The position numbers were made by a program, and so were the translations under genes. Below are positions 1 through 6,394 of a DNA stretch of 6,487 nt, one piece after another. Below the pieces are notes generated by a model. It was not told the DNA's origin, made no database searches, and was given only the letters and a program-made list of their open reading frames with translations. This DNA is from an uncultured Oscillochloris sp. GTDB taxonomy: Bacteria; Chloroflexota; Chloroflexia; Chloroflexales; Chloroflexaceae. How positions within the stretch are numbered: position 1 is the first letter of the stretch; every line of letters starts with the position of its first letter. The stretch spans positions 1 to 6,487 of the forward strand of contig CAIRFY010000261.1 in the NCBI GenBank assembly GCA_903877945.1, read 5' to 3'.

Positions 1-17
1 AGCAAAGTTAGCTCCGG

Positions 18-151
18 CCCCCTCACCCCCTGCCCCTCTCCCTCACGGGGAGAGGGGAGTTTCTTCATCAGGATGCGCTCGGCTCCCCCTCTCCCGTTCA
101 GGGAGAGGGGGCTGGGGGGTGAGGGCTGCTCGGCGACCACACGACTTTGCA
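18..151. repeat. compound GC-rich palindromic dispersed repeat, left copy
   Basis: Two short hairpins sit inside a larger imperfect inverted repeat. Hairpin A pairs 33-42 with 48-57 (10 bp, 5-nt loop). Hairpin B pairs 85-95 with 101-111 (11 bp, loop gttca). The outer left arm (20-42) is nearly the reverse complement of the right arm 101-125, with about 2 nt missing. Positions 97-151 match 6429-6483 in the same orientation at 49 of 55 bases, including a non-palindromic tail after the hairpin (126-151). The structure therefore looks like two element copies that have partly merged or deleted. No ORF or transposase is associated. I read it as a non-autonomous REP- or MITE-like intergenic element; what mobilises it cannot be seen here. 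Confidence 0.8.
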
Positions 152-175
152 CATGCCCTGACATCTATCCCTTCC

Positions 176-197
176 CAGGGCTGTTGCCGCAGCCCTG
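176..197. repeat. small inverted repeat upstream of the promoter
   Basis: Arms cagggctg (176-183) and cagccctg (190-197) are perfect complements with a 6-nt loop. No T-run follows, so it is not a convincing intrinsic terminator. It lies 13 nt upstream of the candidate -35 box of gene 1 and could be a protein-binding site, an mRNA end for an upstream gene outside the window, or chance in GC-rich DNA. Confidence 0.35.
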
Positions 198-209
198 CGT
201 GGGTGGCGA

Positions 210-240
210 TTGAAGGCGATCACGCCCTCCGTGGTACAAT
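210..240 (+). promoter_or_regulatory. candidate sigma-70-type promoter of the cluster, leaderless arrangement
   Basis: The -10 box TACAAT is at 235-240, with an extended -10 TGg at 232-234. A candidate -35 TTGAAG is at 210-215, giving a long 19-bp spacer that the extended -10 could compensate for. Only 8 nt separate the -10 box from the ATG at 249, so a start site 7-9 nt downstream of the box falls at or just before the start codon. There is no Shine-Dalgarno sequence before that ATG, which fits a leaderless transcript. The -10 box is the exact spacer of a dyad, described separately. Confidence 0.55.
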
Positions 241-246
241 CCACGG
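229..246. promoter_or_regulatory. perfect dyad centred on the -10 box, possible operator
   Basis: Arms ccgtgg (229-234) and ccacgg (241-246) are perfect reverse complements flanking the hexamer TACAAT. A repressor bound here would cover the -10 box and the predicted start site. Six-base arms can arise by chance, so the operator role is inference from position only. Confidence 0.35.
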
Positions 247-248
247 CG

Positions 249-2078
249 ATGAAACACCTTCTTGTTATCAGCCATGATGTGGTCGGTAGCCATATGGCCG
301 GGCCGGGCATCCGCTATTGGGAACTGGCTCGCGCCCTGGCTCCCTACGTTGCCGTGACACTCCTGGCCCCACGACCGATCAACCTTGCCGCGCCCGATTT
401 CGCCACTGGTAGCTACGCATGGGGCGATGCCGTGTCGCTGGCTTCGTACCTGGCCCGCGCTGATGTGATCCTGGCGAATGGCTTCGTTCTTGAGGCCCAC
501 CCTGAATTGGGCAACACTGGCACGCCGCTGATCATCGATCTCTACGACCCGACTCTGCTGGAGAACCTGGAGTTGCTGCGCGCCGCTGATCCCGCCGCTC
601 GCGTGGATCGCAACCGCCGCGATGTGGCGTTGCTTAACCGCCAGGTCGCCGCTGGCGACTTCTTCCTCTGCGCCACTGAGCGCCAGCGCGACCTGTATAT
701 CGGTGCGTTGATGGCGGCAGGCCGGGTCTCCCCTGAGCGGGTTGATGCCGACCCGCTGCTGCGCGACCTGATTGATGTGGTGCCCTTCGGGCTGCCTGCT
801 GAGCCGCCCGCACGGACGGGCTCCGCCTTGCGCGGCACGGTCGATGGGATCGGCCCCGATGATCCGATCATTCTTTGGAGTGGCGGTCTGTGGGATTGGA
901 TGGATCCCCAGAGCTTGATCCAGGCGATGCCTGCGGTTGTCGCGGTTGTGCCCAACGTGCGGCTGGTCTTTCTGGCCGGTAAGCACCCTGGGCCGGTGGC
1001 GGCGATGCGTACCCTTGATGAGTCTCGCTCGCTCGCTCGTCAGATCGGTTTGCTCGATAGCCACGTTTTTTTCTATGAGTCCTGGGTGCCTTATGCCTGC
1101 CGCGCCGATTTTCTGCTCGACGCTTCCATTGTGGTATCATTGCACCGCCAGCATCTGGAGACGACCTACGCCGCTCTGCGCTCGCGGATCCTCGACCATC
1201 TGTGGGTTGGTAGGGCGAGCGTGGTGAGCGCCGGTGATGCCGCCGCCGAGTTGGTTGCACACTATGATCTTGGCCGGGTCGTGCCGCCGCAGGATGTCGC
1301 CGCAGTCGCGCAGACGCTCTGCGATCTGCTTGCCGATAGCGCGGCCCTGGCTGCCTGCGCCCGCCGCGCCCAGGCTCTGGCGGTGGAGTTTACGTGGGAG
1401 CGGGTGAGCATGCCTGTTCGCCGCTTTTGCGCCGCGCCGCGCTGCACGCGCCCGGCGGTGCCCGATGGACAGCCGCAGGGCGCAGCCTCCCCATCTGTAC
1501 CGACTCCGGTTTCGCCCCCTACGATGGATACGACGATGAATGACCAGACACGCAACGATACGCTCAGTCGCCTTGATGATCTCTGGAAGATCCAGCCCCA
1601 ACCGCTGAGATCGGGCCTGCCGATTCTGGGCCAGGCCAAAGAGGCGGCGAATAGCCTCACCCGCTGGTATGTGCAGGCGATAGTTGATCAGCAGAATGGC
1701 TTTAATGCCTCAGCGGTGCAGGCTATTCAGGCTCTTGCTGCCAGCGACGATACGCGCCACTCCGAACTGACCGTGCATATCCACGCGCTGCATCATCTGC
1801 TGAACGTGTCTACGAACCAGTCTCGCCAGTCCTCTGCGGCCACGCAGCATCTCACCGATCAGCTCTCCCATCGCACCGAGGCGCTGTTGCATCGCTTCGA
1901 TGGACTGTCACAGCGCCTCGATGGGCTGTCACAGCGCCTCGATGGGCTGTCACAGCGCCTCGATGGGCTGTCGCACCATATCAGCGATGTTGATGACGCC
2001 GAGACGATCCTGGCTGCGGCGGTCTCTGAGTTGCGTGAACTGGCGGCGGCGGTTGCGTCGGACAAGGAGCCCTCGTGA
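249..2078 (+). CDS. GT4-type glycosyltransferase fused to a linker, short module and heptad-repeat coiled coil
   Basis: A predicted cytoplasmic enzyme of 609 aa that transfers a sugar from a nucleotide-sugar donor during glycan assembly; donor and acceptor are unknown. Residues 1-395 form a GT-B (GT4-like) enzyme. The N-lobe opens MKHLLVISHD and carries GPGIRYWELARAL (18-30). A hinge near DVVPFGLP (176-183) leads to the donor lobe, which has ILWSGGLWDWMDP (208-220), RSRILDHLWVGRASVV (311-326) and ELVAHYDLGRVV (334-345). A textbook E-x7-E is not evident. A Pro/Ser-rich linker (about 400-425) precedes a module (441-496: RLDDLWKI, GLPILG, WYVQAIVDQQNGFN). A helical tail follows with heptads at 550-577. 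No signal peptide or membrane segment is visible. ATG 249 is preferred over the upstream TTG at 210, because homology starts at MKHLL and the TTG lies in the promoter. The stop overlaps the next start. GT assignment is strong; specificity is unknown. Confidence 0.88.
   Translation: MKHLLVISHDVVGSHMAGPGIRYWELARALAPYVAVTLLAPRPINLAAPDFATGSYAWGDAVSLASYLARADVILANGFVLEAHPELGNTGTPLIIDLYDPTLLENLELLRAADPAARVDRNRRDVALLNRQVAAGDFFLCATERQRDLYIGALMAAGRVSPERVDADPLLRDLIDVVPFGLPAEPPARTGSALRGTVDGIGPDDPIILWSGGLWDWMDPQSLIQAMPAVVAVVPNVRLVFLAGKHPGPVAAMRTLDESRSLARQIGLLDSHVFFYESWVPYACRADFLLDASIVVSLHRQHLETTYAALRSRILDHLWVGRASVVSAGDAAAELVAHYDLGRVVPPQDVAAVAQTLCDLLADSAALAACARRAQALAVEFTWERVSMPVRRFCAAPRCTRPAVPDGQPQGAASPSVPTPVSPPTMDTTMNDQTRNDTLSRLDDLWKIQPQPLRSGLPILGQAKEAANSLTRWYVQAIVDQQNGFNASAVQAIQALAASDDTRHSELTVHIHALHHLLNVSTNQSRQSSAATQHLTDQLSHRTEALLHRFDGLSQRLDGLSQRLDGLSQRLDGLSHHISDVDDAETILAAAVSELRELAAAVASDKEPS
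1896..1979 (+). repeat. 21-bp tandem repeat, four units, encoding coiled-coil heptads
   Basis: Units lie at 1896-1916, 1917-1937, 1938-1958 and 1959-1979. The second and third are identical, the first differs at 2 positions and the last at 4, all in its final third. Each codes for (L/F)DGLSQR, so unit length equals one heptad and copy-number change would stay in frame. Near-identity at wobble positions points to recent duplication rather than selection on protein alone. Confidence 0.93.
2064..2069 (+). promoter_or_regulatory. Shine-Dalgarno of the triple glycosyltransferase gene
   Basis: AAGGAG sits within the last codons of gene 1, five nt before the GTG at 2075. This strong site supports the GTG start and the 4-nt GTGA overlap, and suggests translational coupling of the two genes. 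Confidence 0.8.
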
Positions 2079-4957
2079 AGACCAGTGTGATCGTCCCTGT
2101 TCACAATGGTGCGCGCTTCCTGCGGGTCTGCCTCCCGGCGCTCCTCGCCCAGCAGGGCGATCTGCTCGATGTGATCACGGTGGATAACGGTTCGTCCGAT
2201 GGCTCGGCGGAGATTATTGCGGCGGAGTTTCCCCAGGTACATCTGATCCAGAGCGCGTCGGCCCTCGGTTTTGCCGGTGCGGTCAACCTGGGGCTGCGCC
2301 ACGCACTGGCCGGTGATGCCGAGGTGCTGCTGATCCTCAACCAGGATACGGAGGTTCATCCCGGCTGGCTGGCGGCCTTGGTCGCACCGCTGGACTCCCA
2401 GCCGCGAGTGGGCATTGTCGGCGGCAAGGCGCTCTTCCCCGATGGGCGCATGCAGCACGCCGGTGGTACCCTCCTGCCGCCCCTGGGCTACGGGCGCAAC
2501 CGTGGCTACACGCAGCCCGATGACGGCGCGGATCTGTCTGAACCCCTGGACTTTCTCTCTGGGGTGGCCTTTGCCATGCGCCGCACGATGCTGGATCAGA
2601 TCGGACTCTTCGATGAGGTGTTTAACCCCGCCTACTATGAGGATGTTGACCTGTGCCTGCGCGCTCGTGCTGCCGACTGGGAGTTGGTCTATACCCCCCA
2701 TGCCGTCTTGACCCACGCCGAGGGGGCGACTGCTGCGGTTGGCAATCTTGATCACGCGGTGTTGGTTGAGCGCAACCGGCTGCTGCTCCAGATGAAGCAC
2801 GCGCCCCTCACGCAACTCCAGGCAGTTTTTTTTCCGGCTGAGGCGGAGCAACTGCGTCAGCGCGCCGGTATCGGGGCGGTGCGCGTGTTGCGCCGTGCCT
2901 ACCTCGCCGCGCTGATGCGTCTGCATTACCTGGGCCGTTCTGTCCCTGAGTCCGCCGCCATCCGTGCGGCCCTGGTTGAGTTACGCCGTCAGGCGGCGGA
3001 CTATGAGCGTGAGAGCGGCAGCGTGACGGTAATCCAGCATCAGGATGAATCACTCGCCACCCCGGACAGCGCTGTTGCCACGGACATCCCGGTCGCCCTG
3101 CCGGGTCTTTCGGTCATCCTGCCGCCGCAGCCACCCCCGGTGGCTATTCTGATGCTCACGTGGAACGGTATTGAATATACCCGCGAGTTTCTGGAGAGCC
3201 TGCGCACCCTGACCACCGGCGTGGAGTACCAGATGATCGTGGTCGATAACGGTAGCAGCGATGGCACTCGCGAGTACCTGCGCGGGCTCGGCTGGATCAC
3301 CGTGATCGAAAACGAAACCAACCTGGGCTATGTGCGTGGTAATAACCAGGCGATTGCGGCGGTACCCGCAGGTTGGGATGTGGTGCTGGTCAACAACGAT
3401 ATGCGGATTATTCAGGCGAACTGGCTGGCCCGCCTGCGTGAAGTGGCTCACAGCGACCCGACCCACGGCATGGTTGGTGCGCGCCTGCTGATGAGCGATG
3501 GCAAGCTGCTCCACGCTGGCACGTACATCCCCACCGATAACTTCTGGGGCTGGCAGATCGGCGGTGCCGAAGAGGATGTGAACCAGTACCAGCGTGTCCG
3601 TGAGGTCGAAGGTATTGTTGGTGCCTGTATGTACCTGCGCCGCGATGTGATCGAGACGGTGGGTGTCCTCGATACGCGCTTCTTCTCGTACTACGAAGAT
3701 ACCGACCTCTGCCTGCGGGTGCGTCAGGCCGGTTATAAGGTGATGCTGGCAGGCGATGTCAGCATTATCCACCACGAGAATGTCAGCACCAAGCTGAATA
3801 AGGTTGATTTCTGGAGCATGTTCGGCAAGTCGCAGCATATCTTCCTCGAAAAGTGGGATCACTACTACCGCACTCGCTATACGCAGCGGGTCTTCTGGCA
3901 CTCGCTGGTGAGTGCGCCCACCGGCTACGCCACCTCATCCAAGCAGTTACTGATCTCGCTTGACCAGATGGACGTGGATGTGCGGCTGGCCTACCTGTAC
4001 GGCACTGACTACTCTGAGCGCAACAGTGGCGACCCACGGATCGAGCAGATGCGCCGACGCCCGAAGGATACCTCGCTGGTTCAGGTGGTCTACAGTCAGT
4101 GCGACGCCTTCCATAAGAATAGCGGGCGCTACCGGATTGGCTTCTCGATGCTGGAGGTCACCGGCATCCCCCAGGATTGGGTGCGCCAGTCGAATCTGAT
4201 GGACGAGGTCTGGGTGCCCAGCCAGTTTAACGTCGAGACATTTCGCAACAGCGGGGTGACTCAGCCGATTCACGTGATCCCGCTGGGCGTGAACCCGGAC
4301 TACTTCCACCCCGGGATCAAGGCGCGGCGCTTCAGCCAGAAGTTTACCTTCCTTTCGGTCTTTGAGTGGGGCGAGCGCAAGGCACCCGAAATCCTGATCC
4401 GGGCCTTCTGCGCGGCGTTCACTGACCAGGATGATGTGGTGCTCGTGCTAAAGACCGACAACCGCGACGGCGATGTGAATGTGGCCCAGGAGATCGCCGC
4501 GATGGGCATCCCGCGCAATGCGCCAAAGATTGCTCTGCTCTACAACCAGGAACTGCCGGGCTATCAAGTGGGCAGCCTCTACCGCTCTGCCGACTGCTTT
4601 GTCACGGCTACCCGTGGCGAGGGCTGGGGCATGCCTATTCTGGAAGCGATGGCCTGTGGTCTGCCGACCATCGCTACCGAATGGAGCGCACAGACGGAGT
4701 TCATGCGCGACGACATTTGCTACCCGGTGCGGGTGAGCCGACTGATCCCGGCGGTGGCCAAATGCCCCTACTACGCCGGGTACGAGTGGGCCGAACCTGA
4801 TATCGAACACCTGGCCCATCAGATGCGCCAGGTCTACGAGAACCGCGAGCAGGCCCATGCGCTAGGCATGCGCGCCGCCGAGGTGGTCGCCCGCGAGTGG
4901 ACGTGGGATCGCGCCGCTGAGAAGATCCTCGCTCGGCTCCAGGCGGTGGGAGCATGA
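2075..4957 (+). CDS. three-domain glycosyltransferase (GT2-GT2-GT4 fusion)
   Basis: A 960-aa protein with three glycosyltransferase domains, probably making successive linkages of one glycan in the cytoplasm. Domain 1 (residues 1-245) is a GT2 GT-A fold resembling the WbbL/rhamnosyltransferase group. It has VIVPVHNG (5-12), VDNGSSDGS (36-44), the metal-binding NQDT (89-92) and YYEDVDLCLR (187-196). A helical, then Pro-rich linker follows (246-352). Domain 2 (353-600) repeats the plan with VAILMLTWNG (356-365), VVDNGSSDGT (389-398), VNND (439-442) and YYEDTDLCLR (539-548). Domain 3 (about 604-957) is GT4 GT-B, with SAPTGYATSS (613-622), VIPLGVNPDYF (734-744) and a canonical E-x7-E, EGWGMPILE (849-857). 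All three sets of key residues look intact. No membrane segment is evident. The GTG start is set by AAGGAG at 2064 and by the overlap with gene 1. Fold assignments are firm; donor sugars cannot be read from sequence. Confidence 0.94.
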   Translation: MKTSVIVPVHNGARFLRVCLPALLAQQGDLLDVITVDNGSSDGSAEIIAAEFPQVHLIQSASALGFAGAVNLGLRHALAGDAEVLLILNQDTEVHPGWLAALVAPLDSQPRVGIVGGKALFPDGRMQHAGGTLLPPLGYGRNRGYTQPDDGADLSEPLDFLSGVAFAMRRTMLDQIGLFDEVFNPAYYEDVDLCLRARAADWELVYTPHAVLTHAEGATAAVGNLDHAVLVERNRLLLQMKHAPLTQLQAVFFPAEAEQLRQRAGIGAVRVLRRAYLAALMRLHYLGRSVPESAAIRAALVELRRQAADYERESGSVTVIQHQDESLATPDSAVATDIPVALPGLSVILPPQPPPVAILMLTWNGIEYTREFLESLRTLTTGVEYQMIVVDNGSSDGTREYLRGLGWITVIENETNLGYVRGNNQAIAAVPAGWDVVLVNNDMRIIQANWLARLREVAHSDPTHGMVGARLLMSDGKLLHAGTYIPTDNFWGWQIGGAEEDVNQYQRVREVEGIVGACMYLRRDVIETVGVLDTRFFSYYEDTDLCLRVRQAGYKVMLAGDVSIIHHENVSTKLNKVDFWSMFGKSQHIFLEKWDHYYRTRYTQRVFWHSLVSAPTGYATSSKQLLISLDQMDVDVRLAYLYGTDYSERNSGDPRIEQMRRRPKDTSLVQVVYSQCDAFHKNSGRYRIGFSMLEVTGIPQDWVRQSNLMDEVWVPSQFNVETFRNSGVTQPIHVIPLGVNPDYFHPGIKARRFSQKFTFLSVFEWGERKAPEILIRAFCAAFTDQDDVVLVLKTDNRDGDVNVAQEIAAMGIPRNAPKIALLYNQELPGYQVGSLYRSADCFVTATRGEGWGMPILEAMACGLPTIATEWSAQTEFMRDDICYPVRVSRLIPAVAKCPYYAGYEWAEPDIEHLAHQMRQVYENREQAHALGMRAAEVVAREWTWDRAAEKILARLQAVGA

Positions 4958-5020
4958 GACGTGCTAGTCATCCATGCGATTCGCGCACAACACCCGATGA
5001 GAATGGCCGCTGATGCCCGA

Positions 5021-5051
5021 CTATCGGCTATCGGCTGTCGGCTATCGGCTA
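5021..5051. repeat. degenerate 7-bp tandem repeat (ctatcgg), about 4.4 units
   Basis: Units are ctatcgg at 5021-5027 and 5028-5034, ctgtcgg at 5035-5041, ctatcgg at 5042-5048, then a partial cta at 5049-5051. One base differs across four full units. It ends about 10 nt before the Shine-Dalgarno of gene 3. It resembles in style the short tandemly repeated heptamers known from cyanobacterial genomes; function is unknown. Confidence 0.9.
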
Positions 5052-5061
5052 TTTTCACGTT

Positions 5062-5066
5062 AGGAG
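5062..5066 (+). promoter_or_regulatory. Shine-Dalgarno of the methyltransferase gene
   Basis: AGGAG lies 6 nt before ATG 5073, an ideal spacing. It fixes the start of gene 3 and contrasts with gene 1, which has no such site. Confidence 0.85.
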
Positions 5067-5072
5067 AATCGC

Positions 5073-6389
5073 ATGAGCGAGACGGTCGCCAACCTCTGGA
5101 GTACGCTCCAACAGCAACGTGCGGTCGAGTACCCGGTTCTGGGTTGGCTTGACTCACTTCTGGTGCAGCACCTCTACGTGCGGCCACAGATTACCGGTAC
5201 CGCCGATAAAAACTGGCTGATCTGGCTGGTAGAGAACCTAGAAATCCCCCGCGATGGTCACTGGCTCAGCATCGGCTGTGGCGCAGGTGGCCTGGAGCGG
5301 TTCGCTGTTGAGGAAGGTCTCTGCACTGAGATCGATGGCGTGGACATCGCCCCCGGTGCGATTGAGATGGCCGTGCGTAACGCCGCTGAAAGCGGGATGA
5401 CCAATGTGCGCTATCAGGTGCGTGACCTTGATCAGGCGCGGCTGCCTGAATGCACCTACGATGTCGTACTCTGCGCCATGTCCCTGCACCACATCCGCCG
5501 CCTGGAGTACTTCTACGAGGAGGTCGTTCAGTCCTTGCGCCCAGGCGGGTGGCTGCTGCTTAACGAGTTTGTCGGCCCGAGCCAGTGGCAGTGGACCGAT
5601 CAGCAACTCAATGCGGTCAATACGCTCCTGGCCGCCCTGCCCGAGCGCCTGCGCGTCAACACCGTCACCGGCCTGGTCAAAGAGCGCGAGGAGCGCCCGA
5701 GCATCGCCTGGATGAATGCCGTGGACCCGTCGGAGTCGATCCGCTCAGCCGAGTTGCTGCCGTTGCTTGAGTCTCAGTTCACGCTGGCGCTGCGCCGCGA
5801 CTACGGCGGTGCCGTGCTGGGCAAGCTGCTTGAGCAGATTATCGCGAACTTCGACCCGGAGCGCCCTGAGGATGTGATGGCGCTGCGGCTGCTCTTTGCG
5901 GCAGAGGCGACTCTGATGAGGGCGGGGGTACTGTCAAGCGATTTCTCCGTGGTCGCCGCCCACGAGGGGCGCAGCCTGCGCGCCGCACGCCTGCCCTTCG
6001 ACGCGGCGTTTGAGCGGCACCTAGTCTACGGGTTTCACCCCGTCGAGTACATGCCGAGCGGTGAGCCGTTCGCCTGGACTGAAGGTGAGGCTGCCTTTGT
6101 GCTGCGCCGCCCACCACACGCTCGGGCGCTGCGCCTGAGCCTGATACTGCCGCCTGTGGCGCGCACGCTCAGCATCGAGGTCGATGGGCAGCCTGTGGGC
6201 GCGCTCCGCTCAACGGCCTGTGCCGCTGTGCCCCCACCTACGCACCTGACCCTCGCTCTGCCCCCGCACACCCGCGCCCAACCGACGATCTCGTTGCATC
6301 TCGACCAAGGCTGGCGCCCCAGCGATGTCTGGGCATCCCAAGATCCTCGGACGCTAGGGGTGGCGCTCGCTGGCGCAGAGCTTCTGTAG
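5073..6389 (+). CDS. class I SAM-dependent methyltransferase with C-terminal beta-rich domain
   Basis: A predicted methyltransferase of 438 aa that moves a methyl group from S-adenosylmethionine to an unknown acceptor, by context probably a sugar of the glycan made by genes 1 and 2. The Rossmann core spans about 60-170: motif I LSIGCGAGG (65-73), acidic residue D91 in GVDIAPGAIEMA (89-100), VRDLDQA (116-122), YDVVLCAMSLHHI (129-141) and LRPGGWLLLNEFVG (155-168). Residues 171-298 are mostly helical and may cover the acceptor site. The last part (about 316-438) is a separate beta-rich region with GFHPVE (320-325), FAWTEGEAAFVL (333-344) and DPRTLGVALAGAEL (424-437). The second strand-like stretch, LRLSLILPPVARTLSIEVDG (353-372), suggests a beta sandwich. 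The start is fixed by AGGAG at 5062. The methyltransferase fold is certain; the substrate, and whether the tail binds carbohydrate, are inference. Confidence 0.9.
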   Translation: MSETVANLWSTLQQQRAVEYPVLGWLDSLLVQHLYVRPQITGTADKNWLIWLVENLEIPRDGHWLSIGCGAGGLERFAVEEGLCTEIDGVDIAPGAIEMAVRNAAESGMTNVRYQVRDLDQARLPECTYDVVLCAMSLHHIRRLEYFYEEVVQSLRPGGWLLLNEFVGPSQWQWTDQQLNAVNTLLAALPERLRVNTVTGLVKEREERPSIAWMNAVDPSESIRSAELLPLLESQFTLALRRDYGGAVLGKLLEQIIANFDPERPEDVMALRLLFAAEATLMRAGVLSSDFSVVAAHEGRSLRAARLPFDAAFERHLVYGFHPVEYMPSGEPFAWTEGEAAFVLRRPPHARALRLSLILPPVARTLSIEVDGQPVGALRSTACAAVPPPTHLTLALPPHTRAQPTISLHLDQGWRPSDVWASQDPRTLGVALAGAELL

Positions 6390-6394
6390 GAGTC

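Larger units (their letters stand above)
4958..5072 (+). other. intergenic spacer between the glycosyltransferase and methyltransferase genes
   Basis: This 115-nt gap has no convincing gene and no T-tailed hairpin. It contains a heptamer tandem repeat (5021-5051) and, at its end, the ribosome-binding site of the methyltransferase gene. Without a terminator, read-through from gene 2 into gene 3 is the simplest reading. Confidence 0.7.

Noticed and set aside
210..248. Upstream TTG start adding 13 residues to gene 1
   Set aside because: The TTG overlaps the candidate -35 box and lies upstream of the -10 box, has no Shine-Dalgarno, and the family-like N-terminus begins at MKHLLVISHD (ATG 249).
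165..1064. Long minus-strand open frame opposite gene 1 (others opposite 1859-2926 and 3050-3901)
   Set aside because: Antisense frames of this length are expected in GC-rich coding DNA. The translations are low-complexity and rich in Arg, His and Gln, show no recognisable motif, and mirror the well-supported plus-strand genes.
1896..1979. CRISPR-like array
   Set aside because: The units are contiguous 21-bp repeats without spacers, in frame within a coding sequence.
4954..5013. 19-codon ATG frame overlapping the gene 2 stop (ATGA)
   Set aside because: The ATGA overlap is suggestive of coupling, but the peptide is very short, has no recognisable feature and lacks a clear Shine-Dalgarno. It may be chance or a gene remnant.
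5050..5055. TATTTT as a -10 box for a separate promoter of gene 3
   Set aside because: No plausible -35 box lies 16-19 nt upstream, and the hexamer arises where the heptamer repeat meets a T-run.
4961..5152. Small plus-strand GTG open frame across the gap after gene 2
   Set aside because: It has no good ribosome-binding site, translates the heptamer repeat, and runs into the strongly supported methyltransferase gene in another frame.
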